Shown: piece after piece, positions 53,586 to 62,385 of the stretch
Position numbering within the stretch: position 1 is the first letter of the stretch
How the letters are laid out: each line of letters begins with the position of its first letter
From: CAVQBJ01 sp963710725
GTDB lineage: Bacteria; Actinomycetota; Thermoleophilia; Solirubrobacterales; Solirubrobacteraceae
Assembly (NCBI GenBank): GCA_963710725.1
Contig: CAVQBJ010000007.1
Coordinates: 124,001 to 188,000, forward strand
DNA: 64,000 nucleotides
Reading direction: 5' to 3'
Position numbers and translations under genes: made by a program
Notes under the pieces: generated by a model
The model's input: the letters and a program-made list of their open reading frames with translations, nothing else
The model's database searches: none
What the model was told of the DNA's origin: nothing

Positions 53586-54974
53586 TCAGGAGCCGGGCGT
53601 CCACAGCCGCCCGCCCGTCCCGCCCTCGGCCTTCTCGGGGGTCCACAGCGCCTCGCGCGCCGCGGCCTGCTCGAGCGGGATCGGCTTCGCCGCGTCGGCG
53701 ATGAGATCGACGGCCTGGCGCGCCGCGAGATCCTCGCGGACCTCGTCGAGGCGACCGGACTTCTGCAGGTCGGCAAGCAGCTCGGCCGGCTCGACGCCCT
53801 CGCGCTCGGCGAGCGGCTGCAGCGCGGCGAGCACGTCGTCGTCGCTCGGGCGCAACTGCTCGGCGGCGACGACCGCGGCGATCACCGCCTCGCGCTTGAG
53901 CGCCTGCTCGGCCTCGGGCATCGCCTCGGCGAGGACCTCATCCTCGCTGCGCCCGGCGATCTGCAGGTACGCCTCACGGGAGATCCCGCGGTGCGACAGC
54001 GAGTGCAGCATCTGCTCCCACAGCTCGGTCGCGCGCGCTCGCACGAGCGGCTCGGGCACGTCGACGTTCGCCGTCGCCACGGCGGCGTCGAGCGCCGCCT
54101 CGCGAAACTCGGCATCGACCCGCTTGACCTCGCGCTCGGTGAGGCGGGTGCGGACGTCCTCGCGCAGCTCGTCCATGTCGTCGAAGCCGTTGTCGATCGC
54201 GAAGTCGTCGTCGAGCTCGGGCAGCTCCTTATGCTTGACCTCCTTGACGGTCACGGCGAACGATGCCGGTTGTCCGGCGAGCTCCTCGTGGCCGTAGTCG
54301 GCGGGGAACGTCAGCTCGATCGTTCGCTCGTCGCCCGCGCTCGTCCCGGTGAGCTGCTCCTCGAAGCCCGGGATGAGCCGGCCCGAGCCGAGCTCGAGCA
54401 GCTGATCGCGCCCCTCGCCGCCGTCGAACGGCACGCCGTCACGCGAGCCGACGTAGTCGATCACGACGAAGTCGCCGGTCTCGGCCGGACGCTCCACCGC
54501 CTCGAGCTTGGCCAGTCGCTCGCGCATGCCGTCGATCTCGCGCCCGATGTCGTCGTCGGGCACCGCGGCGTCGCGCCGGCCGACCTCCAGGCCCTTGTAC
54601 TCGCCGAGCGTCGCCGCCGGCCGCACGCCGATCTCGATCGAGAAGCTGAGCGCCTCGCCGTCGGCCGGCGGATCGCCGAGGTCGACCTTCGGGTCGCCGA
54701 CCGGGCTGATGCCGGAGGTGTCGATCGCGTCGCGGTACCAGTCCACCAGCGTGTCGCGGATCGCCTCGTCGAGCACCGCCTCGCGCCCCACCCGCTGGAT
54801 GACGAGCGCGGGCGGAACCTTGCCCTTGCGAAAGCCGGGGATCTTCATGCTGCGACCGAGGTCGCGCGCCTTCTGCTCGACGCGGCGGCGCACCTCCTCG
54901 GCGGGCACCTGCGCGTCGACGCGCACGCGTGATTCGGGCAGCTCGGTGACGGAGGTGGTGACGGTCGGCGGCAT
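53586..54974 (-). CDS. tig: Trigger factor (ribosome-bound chaperone, PPIase)
   Basis: 462 residues from the ATG at 54974; the frame is open to 55019 but trigger factors begin here (VTTSVTELPESRVRV). The ribosome-binding loop GFRKGKVPPALV at about residues 45-56 is intact, followed by a FKBP-type PPIase domain (GDFVVIDYVGSRDGVPFDGGEG) and the helical C-terminal arms. It precedes clpP and clpX on the same strand. Confidence 0.95.
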   Translation of the reverse strand: MPPTVTTSVTELPESRVRVDAQVPAEEVRRRVEQKARDLGRSMKIPGFRKGKVPPALVIQRVGREAVLDEAIRDTLVDWYRDAIDTSGISPVGDPKVDLGDPPADGEALSFSIEIGVRPAATLGEYKGLEVGRRDAAVPDDDIGREIDGMRERLAKLEAVERPAETGDFVVIDYVGSRDGVPFDGGEGRDQLLELGSGRLIPGFEEQLTGTSAGDERTIELTFPADYGHEELAGQPASFAVTVKEVKHKELPELDDDFAIDNGFDDMDELREDVRTRLTEREVKRVDAEFREAALDAAVATANVDVPEPLVRARATELWEQMLHSLSHRGISREAYLQIAGRSEDEVLAEAMPEAEQALKREAVIAAVVAAEQLRPSDDDVLAALQPLAEREGVEPAELLADLQKSGRLDEVREDLAARQAVDLIADAAKPIPLEQAAAREALWTPEKAEGGTGGRLWTPGS

Positions 54975-54999
54975 CGCGGTGACGATAGCGTGCCGACCC

Positions 55000-55140
55000 G
55001 TGAGCGGGTCAGTTGCCAAGCGGGCACGTCGGCTGGAGACGTGGTGGTGGACGGGTCCCGCCGGCCATCTCGTCGCCGGGCTGCTCGACTGGCTGCAGGC
55101 GGTCGGCGCGTGGCTCGCGCACGCGGCGCGCGGTCGCTAG
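55000..55140 (+). CDS. 46-residue protein, divergent from tig
   Basis: GTG start at 55000, 25 bases from the divergent tig start. The product (VSGSVAKRARRLETWWWTG... WLAHAARGR) has a basic head, a Trp-rich TWWWTGP motif and a hydrophobic helix (HLVAGLLDWLQAVGAWLAH). I recall short actinobacterial proteins of this type but have no function for them. Ribosome site is not obvious. Confidence 0.55.
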   Translation: MSGSVAKRARRLETWWWTGPAGHLVAGLLDWLQAVGAWLAHAARGR

Positions 55141-55177
55141 CCGCAGCGCCGGGGAGCGTTGGGCCGGGCCGGCCGGC

Positions 55178-56515
55178 TCACTCACCGGGCACGAGCGCGA
55201 ACAGCGGCCACGCGTTGGGCACGCCGCGCAGCTCGTGGTGGCCACGGTCCTCGAAGAAGAACGGGCCACCCACGACGGTGCCGGCCACGGTGCCCGACAC
55301 GAGCACCTCGCCGGGCCGCGCGAGCTCGGCCACGCGCGAGGCGATGTGCACCGCCAGGCCGGCCACGTCGTCGTCGTCGAGGATCTCGCACTCTCCGGTG
55401 TGCATCCCGACGCGCACCTCCATGTCGTGCTCGCCGAGTGCGGCCACGGTCGCCGCCGCGCAGCGGAGGGCCTGCGACGGCGGTCCGGCGAACGTGGCCA
55501 GGAAGCCGTCCCCGGTCGTCTTGACCGCGTGACCACCGAAGTGCGCGAGCTGCCCGCGCACGACGGCGTCGTGGTCGGCGAGCCGTTCGCGCCAGCGCCG
55601 GTCCCCGGAGCGGGCCGCTCGTCCGGTCGCGTCGACGATGTCGGTGAACATCACGGTCAGCAGCGCACGCTGCGCGGCGGCGCGGGTGCGCTCACCGGTG
55701 AGGAACTCCTCGACCTCCCCGACGAGCTCCTCAGAGTCGCCTTCCCACGGGAACGTCTCGGCCCCGCCCAGGAGCACGAAGCGTGCGTCCGGGACGTGCT
55801 CGGCGAGGTAACGGGAGTGGCCCACGTTCCAGGTCGGGTCGTCGCGGCGGTGCATCACCAGCGTGGGCACGCGCACCCGCGGGACGACGTCGCGGACGTC
55901 GAGGTCCCCCGTGGCGAGCCCCAGCATGCGGGCCGTGCCGGGGCTCGCGGCGAGCCGCTGCATGCGGGCGAACCACTGCGCAGTGGCGGGGTCGTCGGCG
56001 GCGCTCACCGAGACCGGGGGCTGCTGATCGGGGTCGCCCCAGCCGGCGATCGTCCGCTCGATGATCTCGGTGCGCTCCCGCACGGTGGGCGCAAAGTCGT
56101 AGTCGACGTCCCAGGTCGTGCGCGCGACGGCCGCGTACAGGACGAGCGAGGACACGCGATCGGGGTGCTCGACCGCGAGTCGCAGCGCGACCGGGCCGCC
56201 GAGCCCCCAGGCCCACAGCGCCGCGCGCGTGCTCCCGATGGCATCGAGCACGGCCAGCGCATCGGCCACCTCGTCATCGAGGCTCGGCGGCGATCCGATC
56301 CGCTCGGACAGGCCCGTCCCGCGGCGGTCGAGCAGCACGAAGCGACCGAACGAGGCATGGCGCTCGAGGAAGCGGCGCAGGCTCGGCAGCTCCCAGGCGT
56401 ACTCGACCTGAGAGACCCAGCCCGCGAGGAACAGGATGTCGGGCGGCCCCTCGCCGACCGCCTGATAGGCGATGCTCACGTCGCCGCTGAGGGCGTATCG
56501 CGTCGTCGGCACCAT
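55178..56515 (-). CDS. Alpha/beta-hydrolase-like domain fused to class III nucleotide cyclase
   Basis: 445 residues from the ATG at 56515. The N-terminal 270 residues are an alpha/beta-hydrolase fold, but the nucleophile elbow reads WAWGLGGP (Gly where Ser is expected) and the C-terminal His region reads GGAETFPWEGD where relatives have a His before the Pro-Trp pair, so the domain is probably non-catalytic and may be a ligand sensor. The C-terminal cyclase domain keeps both metal Asp residues (MFTDIVDA and TTGDGFLATF) and the transition-state Arg region (HIASRVAELA). It is expected to make cAMP or cGMP. Such hydrolase-cyclase proteins are frequent in actinobacteria. Confidence 0.88.
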   Translation of the reverse strand: MVPTTRYALSGDVSIAYQAVGEGPPDILFLAGWVSQVEYAWELPSLRRFLERHASFGRFVLLDRRGTGLSERIGSPPSLDDEVADALAVLDAIGSTRAALWAWGLGGPVALRLAVEHPDRVSSLVLYAAVARTTWDVDYDFAPTVRERTEIIERTIAGWGDPDQQPPVSVSAADDPATAQWFARMQRLAASPGTARMLGLATGDLDVRDVVPRVRVPTLVMHRRDDPTWNVGHSRYLAEHVPDARFVLLGGAETFPWEGDSEELVGEVEEFLTGERTRAAAQRALLTVMFTDIVDATGRAARSGDRRWRERLADHDAVVRGQLAHFGGHAVKTTGDGFLATFAGPPSQALRCAAATVAALGEHDMEVRVGMHTGECEILDDDDVAGLAVHIASRVAELARPGEVLVSGTVAGTVVGGPFFFEDRGHHELRGVPNAWPLFALVPGE

Positions 56516-56592
56516 CGGTCCACGGTGAGCGTATCCGTCCCGTCCGCGTACCGGGACGAGCAGCGAGCCGTCAGCGCGAGTAACGTGGGCCT

Positions 56593-57120
56593 GTGACCGA
56601 CGAGGCCGCGCCCACAGGACGACGTCCATCCGAGCGCCGGACGCTGCGGGCGCTGTATGCGAGGCACTTCGCCGATCCGTGCGAGGAGCGCCGGCTGCTC
56701 GCCGCCGTCGGCTTCTTCACCACCTTCACGACCGTCCGTGGCATCACCCACTCCATCCGCGACGGCCGCGGACCGTTTCGCAACGTCACGCCCGGTGGCC
56801 GCCACATCCACCACATGACGTTCGGGATCGTCGGCATGATCGTCACCGGCACGCTGTGGATGAACGAGGTCGGCACGGGCGCGCTCGGAGCGCGACGCGG
56901 CGCCTCGCGCGTGACCTCGACGCTGTTCGGCGCGAGCGTTGCGCTGACGCTCGATGAGTTCGCCCTCTGGCTGAACCTGCAGGACGACTACTGGACCAAG
57001 CAGGGACGCGAGAGCATCGACGCCGTCTCGGTGTACGGCTCGCTGCTGATGATCCTCCTGTACAGCCGCGACATGATCGCCGAGGCGGCCCGCCTGCGGG
57101 GTTCGAGGAGCGGGCGCTGA
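56593..57120 (+). CDS. Membrane protein of unknown function
   Basis: 175 residues, GTG start. Three or four membrane segments; striking sequence GGRHIHHMTFGIVGM before the second and a conserved-looking DEFALWLNLQDDYWTKQGRESIDAV loop. The His-x-His-His cluster and acidic loop could bind metal or haem, but no family is recognised with confidence. Divergent from the cyclase gene with a 77-base gap; the ECF sigma gene follows after 117 bases. Confidence 0.8.
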   Translation: MTDEAAPTGRRPSERRTLRALYARHFADPCEERRLLAAVGFFTTFTTVRGITHSIRDGRGPFRNVTPGGRHIHHMTFGIVGMIVTGTLWMNEVGTGALGARRGASRVTSTLFGASVALTLDEFALWLNLQDDYWTKQGRESIDAVSVYGSLLMILLYSRDMIAEAARLRGSRSGR

Positions 57121-57237
57121 GCGGCGACGAGGCGGCGTGTGCGCGAATGTGCAACGCTCGTCCGTACCACGGTCAGGCGATACATTCAGAACTGGGATGG
57201 GTAGGACAGCGCCAGGCGCCCACGCGATGCGCCGACG

Positions 57238-57900
57238 ATGAGGAAGCTCGACCCGCAGTCGCTCGGCGAGCACCTCGACCGCCTCTACCGGGCGGCGTGG
57301 GCGCTGTGCGGCTCGCGTGAAGACGCCGAGGATCTCGTGCAGGACACGTTCGCCCGCGTGCTCGCCCGCCCGCGCCACATCCGCGGCGAGAGCGACCTCG
57401 CGTACCTCATGCAGGTGCTTCGGAACACGTTCCTCACCTCGCGGCGCACGGCCGGCCGACGGCCGCGCATCGCCGCGACGCTCGAGGACTTCGAGTTCGC
57501 CGACCCTCGACGCGGCTCGCGGCCGGAGGATGCGGTCGCCACCAGCGCGGTCTTCGAGGCGATCGCCGAGCTGCCGGAGCCGTTCCGTCTGGCGCTCATC
57601 GCGGTCGACATCGTCGGCCTGTCCTATCGGGAGGCCGGCCGCGCGCTCGACACCCCCGAGGCGACGGTCACGACACGCCTCTACCGGGCTCGTCAGCAGG
57701 TCATGCGTGCGCTCGCGCCGGGAGACGAGCCCGAGGGCGCCCGAGCGCAGATCGACCCCGCGCCGGCCGGCGATCCGGCGCCAGCGGCCGACCACCGCGA
57801 CCCTGCACGCCCCCCGCCACCCGACACGCCCGCTCTCACGGGCGGGCAGCGTGGCGCCGGCGAGGAGCCGGGAAGGAACCGACCCTCGAGGACGTCATGA
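57238..57900 (+). CDS. ECF-family RNA polymerase sigma factor
   Basis: 220 residues. Region 2 (LYRAAWALCGSREDAEDLVQDTFARVL) and region 4 (LPEPFRLALIAVDIVGLSYREAGRALDTPEATVTTRLYRARQQV) of sigma-70 are intact. The last 55 residues are a Pro/Arg-rich tail. It overlaps the following anti-sigma gene by four bases. Its regulon cannot be read from the sequence, but the propeller and lipoprotein genes downstream are plausible targets. Confidence 0.95.
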   Translation: MRKLDPQSLGEHLDRLYRAAWALCGSREDAEDLVQDTFARVLARPRHIRGESDLAYLMQVLRNTFLTSRRTAGRRPRIAATLEDFEFADPRRGSRPEDAVATSAVFEAIAELPEPFRLALIAVDIVGLSYREAGRALDTPEATVTTRLYRARQQVMRALAPGDEPEGARAQIDPAPAGDPAPAADHRDPARPPPPDTPALTGGQRGAGEEPGRNRPSRTS

Positions 57901-58754
57901 GTGAGATGGACGAGTTCGACCCCGACAACGATCGCGCCGACCTCCCCGAGCCGTCACGCGAGGAGATGATGACCCTCGCGGCGCTCGCCGACGGCTCGTT
58001 GCAGTCGGGCGAACGGCGGGCCGAGGTCGAGGCCGACCCCGCCCAGGCAGCCCTGCTCGACGAACAGCGGCGCGCCGTGGCGCTCGTGCGCAATGCCGCC
58101 GATGAGGTGAGCGCCCCCGACGCGCTGCGCGAGCGCCTGGCCGACCTCGCTCCCGAGGTCGCCTCGGCGCCCCGGACGACGCGCCGCCCTCGGCGCACGA
58201 GCGCGCCGCCGCGCGCCTCGCGCCGCCCGCGACTGCTCGCCGGATTCGCCGGCGCCGCGATCGTCGTCGTGCTCGTGCTGACGCTGACGCTGTCGGGCAC
58301 GAGTGGATCGCCCACGCTCGCCCAGGCGGCGGCCCTCGCGACCCGGCCGGCGGTGCTGGCGGCGCCACGCCACGTCTCGTCGCGCTCCGATCTCGTCTCG
58401 AGCAGCGAGGCCGGCGTGCCCTTCCCCTACTGGGAGGACCACTTCGGCTGGCGCACCGTCGGCGCTCGCACCGACACGCTGTCCGGGCGCACCGCGACGA
58501 CGGTGTTCTACGTCGACCGTCACGGCCGGCGCATCGCCTACTCGATCGTCTCCGGCGCGCCGCTGAAGGTGCCGCCGGGCGCGACCACGCTCACGCGTAA
58601 CGGGGTGCACCTCTGGGTCGTCACCAGCGGCGCCTCGACGATCGTCACCTGGGACCGCGACCAGCACAGCTGCGTGCTCGTCGGCACCGGCGTCCCGACG
58701 CGCACGCTCGTGCGCCTCGCCAGCTGGCGAGGCAACGGCTCGATCCCCTACTGA
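57897..58754 (+). CDS. Anti-sigma factor, membrane-bound
   Basis: 285 residues. A cytoplasmic N-terminal helical domain of about 100 residues lacks the His-x3-Cys-x2-Cys zinc motif, so it is not a ZAS-type domain. One membrane helix (LLAGFAGAAIVVVLVLTLTL) follows, then a 150-residue extracytoplasmic beta domain (FGWRTVGARTDTLSGRTATTVFYVD). Coupling to the ECF sigma gene through a four-base overlap identifies the role. Its outside domain probably senses an envelope signal. Confidence 0.88.
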   Translation: MSEMDEFDPDNDRADLPEPSREEMMTLAALADGSLQSGERRAEVEADPAQAALLDEQRRAVALVRNAADEVSAPDALRERLADLAPEVASAPRTTRRPRRTSAPPRASRRPRLLAGFAGAAIVVVLVLTLTLSGTSGSPTLAQAAALATRPAVLAAPRHVSSRSDLVSSSEAGVPFPYWEDHFGWRTVGARTDTLSGRTATTVFYVDRHGRRIAYSIVSGAPLKVPPGATTLTRNGVHLWVVTSGASTIVTWDRDQHSCVLVGTGVPTRTLVRLASWRGNGSIPY

Positions 58755-58759
58755 TCGGC

Positions 58760-58780
58760 GGCCGATCCGACCGGTCGGCC
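58760..58780 (+). terminator. Hairpin after the sigma/anti-sigma genes
   Basis: GGCCGA pairs with TCGGCC across 9 bases, with an internal 12-base palindrome CCGACCGGTCGG. It starts 5 bases past the stop codon. Confidence 0.5.
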
Positions 58781-58803
58781 ATGCGGCCTGCGGTTGGCCG
58801 TGC

Positions 58804-58818
58804 GGTGACGCGGTCACC
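58804..58818. promoter_or_regulatory. Palindrome upstream of secreted propeller gene
   Basis: GGTGAC-GCG-GTCACC, perfect 6-bp arms, with a further GTGACC half-site 18 bases later. It lies 96 bases before the TTG start of the next gene and may be an operator. Confidence 0.4.
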
Positions 58819-58913
58819 CCCGCCGCGACCGCGGCGTGACCGGCGGGAAGGTTCACGCAGATTCGGGGTCGCGGTCCCTTGAGGACCCCAACCACCAAGC
58901 GGAGGAGCCTGCC

Positions 58914-60083
58914 TTGCCGAATCATCGACACATCAACGCGACCGGTGGACGCGGTCGGCGTCTCGCCGCCACGCTGTCGGTCGCCGGCTGCCTGTGCGGC
59001 CTGCTCGCCCTGGCCGCAATCCCGGCCCAAGCGAGCCCGGGTGCGTTCATCTCGGCGTTCTCGACCACGACGACGCTCGCCAGCACCGTCCCGGCGAACG
59101 GCGATCAGAACCCCTACGGCATCGTCGTCGTGCCCCGCTCGGCCGGCAAGCTGCGGGCCGGGAACATCCTCGTGAGCAACTTCAACAACGAAGGCCCGAC
59201 CGACGCGAGCGGCAACCCCACGACCGGTGGCAACCAGGGCGAGGGAACGACGATCGTGCAGTTCAACGGCGACGGCTCGAACCCGCGGCTGTTCGCGCAG
59301 CTCGATCCGGCCGACTTCCCCGGCGGCGTCGGCCTGACGACGGCGCTGTCCGTGCTGCCGAACGGCTACGTCGTGGTCGGCAGCCTGCCGACGACCGACG
59401 GCACGTCGGCGACGATGACCGCCGGCGCGCTCATCGTGCTCAACCCACAGGGCAAGGTCGTCAGCTCGATCTCGGGCGGGCCCATCAACGGGCCGTGGGA
59501 CATGACCGAGGTCGGCTTCGGCCCGTTCGCCGCGCTGTTCGTCACGAACGTTCTCAACGGCACGGTGCCCGCGAGCCCGAACACGGTGGACAACGGCACC
59601 GTCGTTCGCATCGACCTGCTCACGCTTCCCGGCCTGCGGCCGATCGTGCTCGATGAGCACGTGATCGCCAACGGGTTCGCAGAGCGGACCGATCCGAACG
59701 CGCTCGTCGTCGGTCCGACCGGCGTCGGACTCGGACGCAACGACACGCTCTACGTGGCCGACACCGACAACAGCCGCATCGCCGCGATCCCGAACGCGCT
59801 GACCCGCTCGACGCCGGTGACCGGCGGAGGCCAGACGCTGACGTCCGGCGGTGCGATCAACGGGCCACTCGGTCTGACGATCGCCCCCAACGGCGACGTG
59901 CTGACGACCAACGGCGGCGATGGCAACCTCATCGAGACGACGCCGAGCGGCTCGCAGATCGCCCAGTTCACGCTCGACAGCACCGTCGGCGCCGGCGCGC
60001 TGTTCGGACTGACCGTGCCGCCGGCCGGTAACGGCGTGCTGTACGTCGACGACGGCGACAACACGCTGCGCCTGCTGCACTGA
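58914..60083 (+). CDS. Secreted beta-propeller-like protein
   Basis: 389 residues from the TTG at 58914, chosen because GGAGGAG ends six bases before it; the frame is open to a GTG at 58836 that lacks a ribosome site. Signal peptide LAATLSVAGCLCGLLALAAIPAQA. The mature protein has loosely repeated strands (NPYGIVVVPRSAG, GTTIVQFNGDG, NDTLYVADTDNSRIAAIPNA, GPLGLTIAPNGDVLTTNGGDGNLIETTP) of NHL/SMP-30-like propellers. No lipobox or wall signal. It follows the ECF sigma/anti-sigma pair on the same strand and may be under its control. Confidence 0.85.
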   Translation: MPNHRHINATGGRGRRLAATLSVAGCLCGLLALAAIPAQASPGAFISAFSTTTTLASTVPANGDQNPYGIVVVPRSAGKLRAGNILVSNFNNEGPTDASGNPTTGGNQGEGTTIVQFNGDGSNPRLFAQLDPADFPGGVGLTTALSVLPNGYVVVGSLPTTDGTSATMTAGALIVLNPQGKVVSSISGGPINGPWDMTEVGFGPFAALFVTNVLNGTVPASPNTVDNGTVVRIDLLTLPGLRPIVLDEHVIANGFAERTDPNALVVGPTGVGLGRNDTLYVADTDNSRIAAIPNALTRSTPVTGGGQTLTSGGAINGPLGLTIAPNGDVLTTNGGDGNLIETTPSGSQIAQFTLDSTVGAGALFGLTVPPAGNGVLYVDDGDNTLRLLH

Positions 60084-60100
60084 TCCACCGCGGCCCAAGC

Positions 60101-60155
60101 GGACGCCCGGCACCGGCCCCTCCTCCTTCACCTGAGTCGGGGCCACCGGGCGTCC
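60101..60155 (+). terminator. Long hairpin after the secreted propeller gene
   Basis: 10-bp outer arms (60101-60110 and 60146-60155) plus an inner GGCCCC/GGGGCC pair around an 18-base loop, starting 18 bases past the stop codon. Confidence 0.65.
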
Positions 60156-60203
60156 TGCCGGTCGGTCCAGCGCGGCCCCGCCGGACCGCCCGCAGGCAGG
60201 AGA

Positions 60204-60242
60204 GCGCCCTCCCACCCGGCCCCCCGCGGGTGAGGAGGGCGC
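60204..60242. other. Second strong hairpin upstream of NHL lipoprotein gene
   Basis: GCGCCCTCC-CACCCG pairs with CGGGTG-A-GGAGGGCGC across an 8-base loop, with a single bulged A. It lies 120 bases before the lipoprotein start and may be a second terminator or part of the leader. Confidence 0.55.
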
Positions 60243-60361
60243 CCCTCCCGCGGCCCGCGTCGACCGCCGATCTCGCTATCAATGGTGACGACACTCGCCG
60301 CCGCGGGCGCGCGTCGGCCCCGTGGTGCGGCGTTCGCACGCTTCGGGTTTCGAGGAGATTC

Positions 60362-62257
60362 GTGCCGAGCCGCATCCAGACAATCGCCGTCATCGCCGCC
60401 GCGGCAGCCATCGCGCTGCTGGTGAGCGCCTGCGGCGGCACGCGATCGGCTCCGGTGGCCGCCGGGCCGGTGAGCGCGAACGGATCGTGTGGCGGCGTGG
60501 CCCATTGTCCGTACACCGCCGTGCGCACGATCGGGCGACGCGGCGGCGGTGTCCTGCGCGTCCCCGAGGCGCTCGCGATCGCGCCGTCGGGCGAGATCTA
60601 CGAGGGCGACCAGTTCAGCTACGTGGTCCAGCGCTTCTCGCCGAGCGGACGCTTCCTCGGCCAGTGGGGCTCGTTCGGCACCGGGCCCGGGCAGTTCGGG
60701 TCCGTCGGCGCGCTGGCCGTCGACCGCTTCGGTGACGTGTACGTCCTCGACAGCACGAACGACCGGATCGAGGTCTTCACCGCCGATGGCCGGTACCTGC
60801 GCTCGTGGGGCGGTCGCGGCACCGGGCTCGGACAGTTCAGCTTCGGAGGCGGCGGCCGGGCGGAGATCCCCCCGGGCGGAGGGCTCGCCGTGTCGGGTGA
60901 CGGGGTCTACGTGGCCGACAGCGACAACGACCGGATCGAGCGCTTCTCGCTGCAGGGCACGGACGCACAGGCCTTCGGACAGCGGGGGAGCGGCCCGGGC
61001 CAGTTCGCCGATCCGCGCGGCCTGACGGTGTACGGAAACGAGCTCTACGTCGCCGATAACCTCAACCGCCGCGTCCAGGTGCTCAGCCTCGATGGGCGCT
61101 TCATCACCCAGACGCCGCCGGTGACCACGGGGATCGCCCACCTCGCGGATCCCTACGACGTCGCGGTCGATGCCCTCGGCGAGCTGTTCGTGGCCGATGA
61201 CAACAACAACCGCATCGTGCGCTACACGCCCCAGCTGGCCTATTCGACCTCGTGGCGCCAGCTCGGCGTCGCCGACGAGACGATCGGGTACATCCGGGCG
61301 CTCGCCGTCGGCGGCGACGGCGCCGTGTACGTGGCGGACAGCGCGCGCGACCGCATCGCGGTGTTCGACCGCAGCGGAACGCCGCTGCGCGACTGGGGGA
61401 TCTCCGGGCAGTCCGACGGCCAGTTCGACGCTCCGCTCGACGTCAGCCGCGACGGGACCGGGGGCTTCCTCGTCATCGAGGGCTACGGCAGCCGCGCCCG
61501 CGTCCAGCGCCTCGACGGCTCGTTCGCCGTGCGCGAGACCTGGTCGGGCGGTGGCGACGTCATCCTCGGCCGCTTCTTCTTCAGTCCCACGGCCGTGGCG
61601 GCCGCGGGCGACGGATCGTTCTGGACGACCGACCAGGCCAACGGCCTCATCCGCCACTTCAGCGCCGGGGGCGCGCTCATCGCGGCGATCGGCCGCAGCG
61701 GCTTCGCGCCGCCGCACTTCGCCTACCCGACCGGCATCGCCAGCGCACCCGACGGCACCCTGTACGTCGCCGACACCCGACACGGCCGCGTGGTGGTCCT
61801 CACCGCCGACGGCCGCCTCCTGGGCTCCCTGCCGCGCGACGGAGCCAGCCTCGGGGCGCCGGCGGCCGTCGCCACCGGCCTGGGCGGCCTCGTCTACGTC
61901 GCCGACGCGCAGCGCGACCAGATCGACGCCTACTCGACGACGGGCGCGCTGCTGCGCTCCTGGGGTCAGCCGGGCAACGCGGCGGGCGATCTGCGAGATC
62001 CCGACGGGGTCGCGGTCGACGCGCGCGGTGACGTGCTCGTCGCCGACGAGGACAACGATCGGATCGAGGCGTTCACCGCCACCGGGCGGCTGCTGTGGAT
62101 ACTCGGGCGCCCGGGCAGCGGACTCGGCGAGCTCAATCATCCGGGCGGGCTCACCGTCGATTGCCACGGCTCGGTCGTCGTGGCCGATACGGCGAACAAT
62201 CGCCTCCAGGTGTTCGCGCACGCCGCCGCGCCGACCGGACGCTGCTCGGGCGGATGA
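60362..62257 (+). CDS. NHL-repeat lipoprotein
   Basis: 631 residues from the GTG at 60362, which has GAGGAG six bases upstream; the open frame from 60230 crosses a hairpin and is rejected. Lipobox LVSAC follows a membrane helix (TIAVIAAAAAIALL). The rest is a run of about twelve NHL-type repeats (G-x-G-x-GQF-x-x-P-x-x-LAV-x-x-x-G-x-VYVADS-x-N-x-R-I), enough for two six-bladed propellers. NHL propellers bind proteins, RNA or glycans; here it is surface-anchored. Same strand as the ECF unit and the other secreted genes. Confidence 0.92.
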   Translation: MPSRIQTIAVIAAAAAIALLVSACGGTRSAPVAAGPVSANGSCGGVAHCPYTAVRTIGRRGGGVLRVPEALAIAPSGEIYEGDQFSYVVQRFSPSGRFLGQWGSFGTGPGQFGSVGALAVDRFGDVYVLDSTNDRIEVFTADGRYLRSWGGRGTGLGQFSFGGGGRAEIPPGGGLAVSGDGVYVADSDNDRIERFSLQGTDAQAFGQRGSGPGQFADPRGLTVYGNELYVADNLNRRVQVLSLDGRFITQTPPVTTGIAHLADPYDVAVDALGELFVADDNNNRIVRYTPQLAYSTSWRQLGVADETIGYIRALAVGGDGAVYVADSARDRIAVFDRSGTPLRDWGISGQSDGQFDAPLDVSRDGTGGFLVIEGYGSRARVQRLDGSFAVRETWSGGGDVILGRFFFSPTAVAAAGDGSFWTTDQANGLIRHFSAGGALIAAIGRSGFAPPHFAYPTGIASAPDGTLYVADTRHGRVVVLTADGRLLGSLPRDGASLGAPAAVATGLGGLVYVADAQRDQIDAYSTTGALLRSWGQPGNAAGDLRDPDGVAVDARGDVLVADEDNDRIEAFTATGRLLWILGRPGSGLGELNHPGGLTVDCHGSVVVADTANNRLQVFAHAAAPTGRCSGG

Positions 62258-62273
62258 GCGGGCTCACCGGGGG

Positions 62274-62295
62274 CGCGCTTGCCCGGGCGAGCGCG
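62274..62295 (+). terminator. Hairpin after NHL lipoprotein gene
   Basis: 11-bp arms (62274-62284 and 62285-62295) with one G-U pair and essentially no loop beyond frayed central pairs. It starts 17 bases past the stop. A perfect TTGACA at 62307-62312 just after it could be the -35 of the next gene. Confidence 0.5.
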
Positions 62296-62385
62296 AGTCG
62301 GATAGGTTGACACCCGGTTCTCGGCCGTGTGCCTGGGGAGGGCGCGCGGTTTCGATTTGGAGGTCCAACTAAGGAGGGTTCCATC

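Noticed and set aside
58836..58913. Upstream GTG start of the secreted propeller gene
   Set aside because: No ribosome site and a non-signal-like extension; TTG at 58914 has GGAGGAG and leads straight into the signal peptide.
57954..62221. Two long minus-strand frames (753 and 697 codons) across the sigma/propeller region
   Set aside because: They oppose genes with clear domains, signal peptides and ribosome sites, and their own products have no recognisable features.
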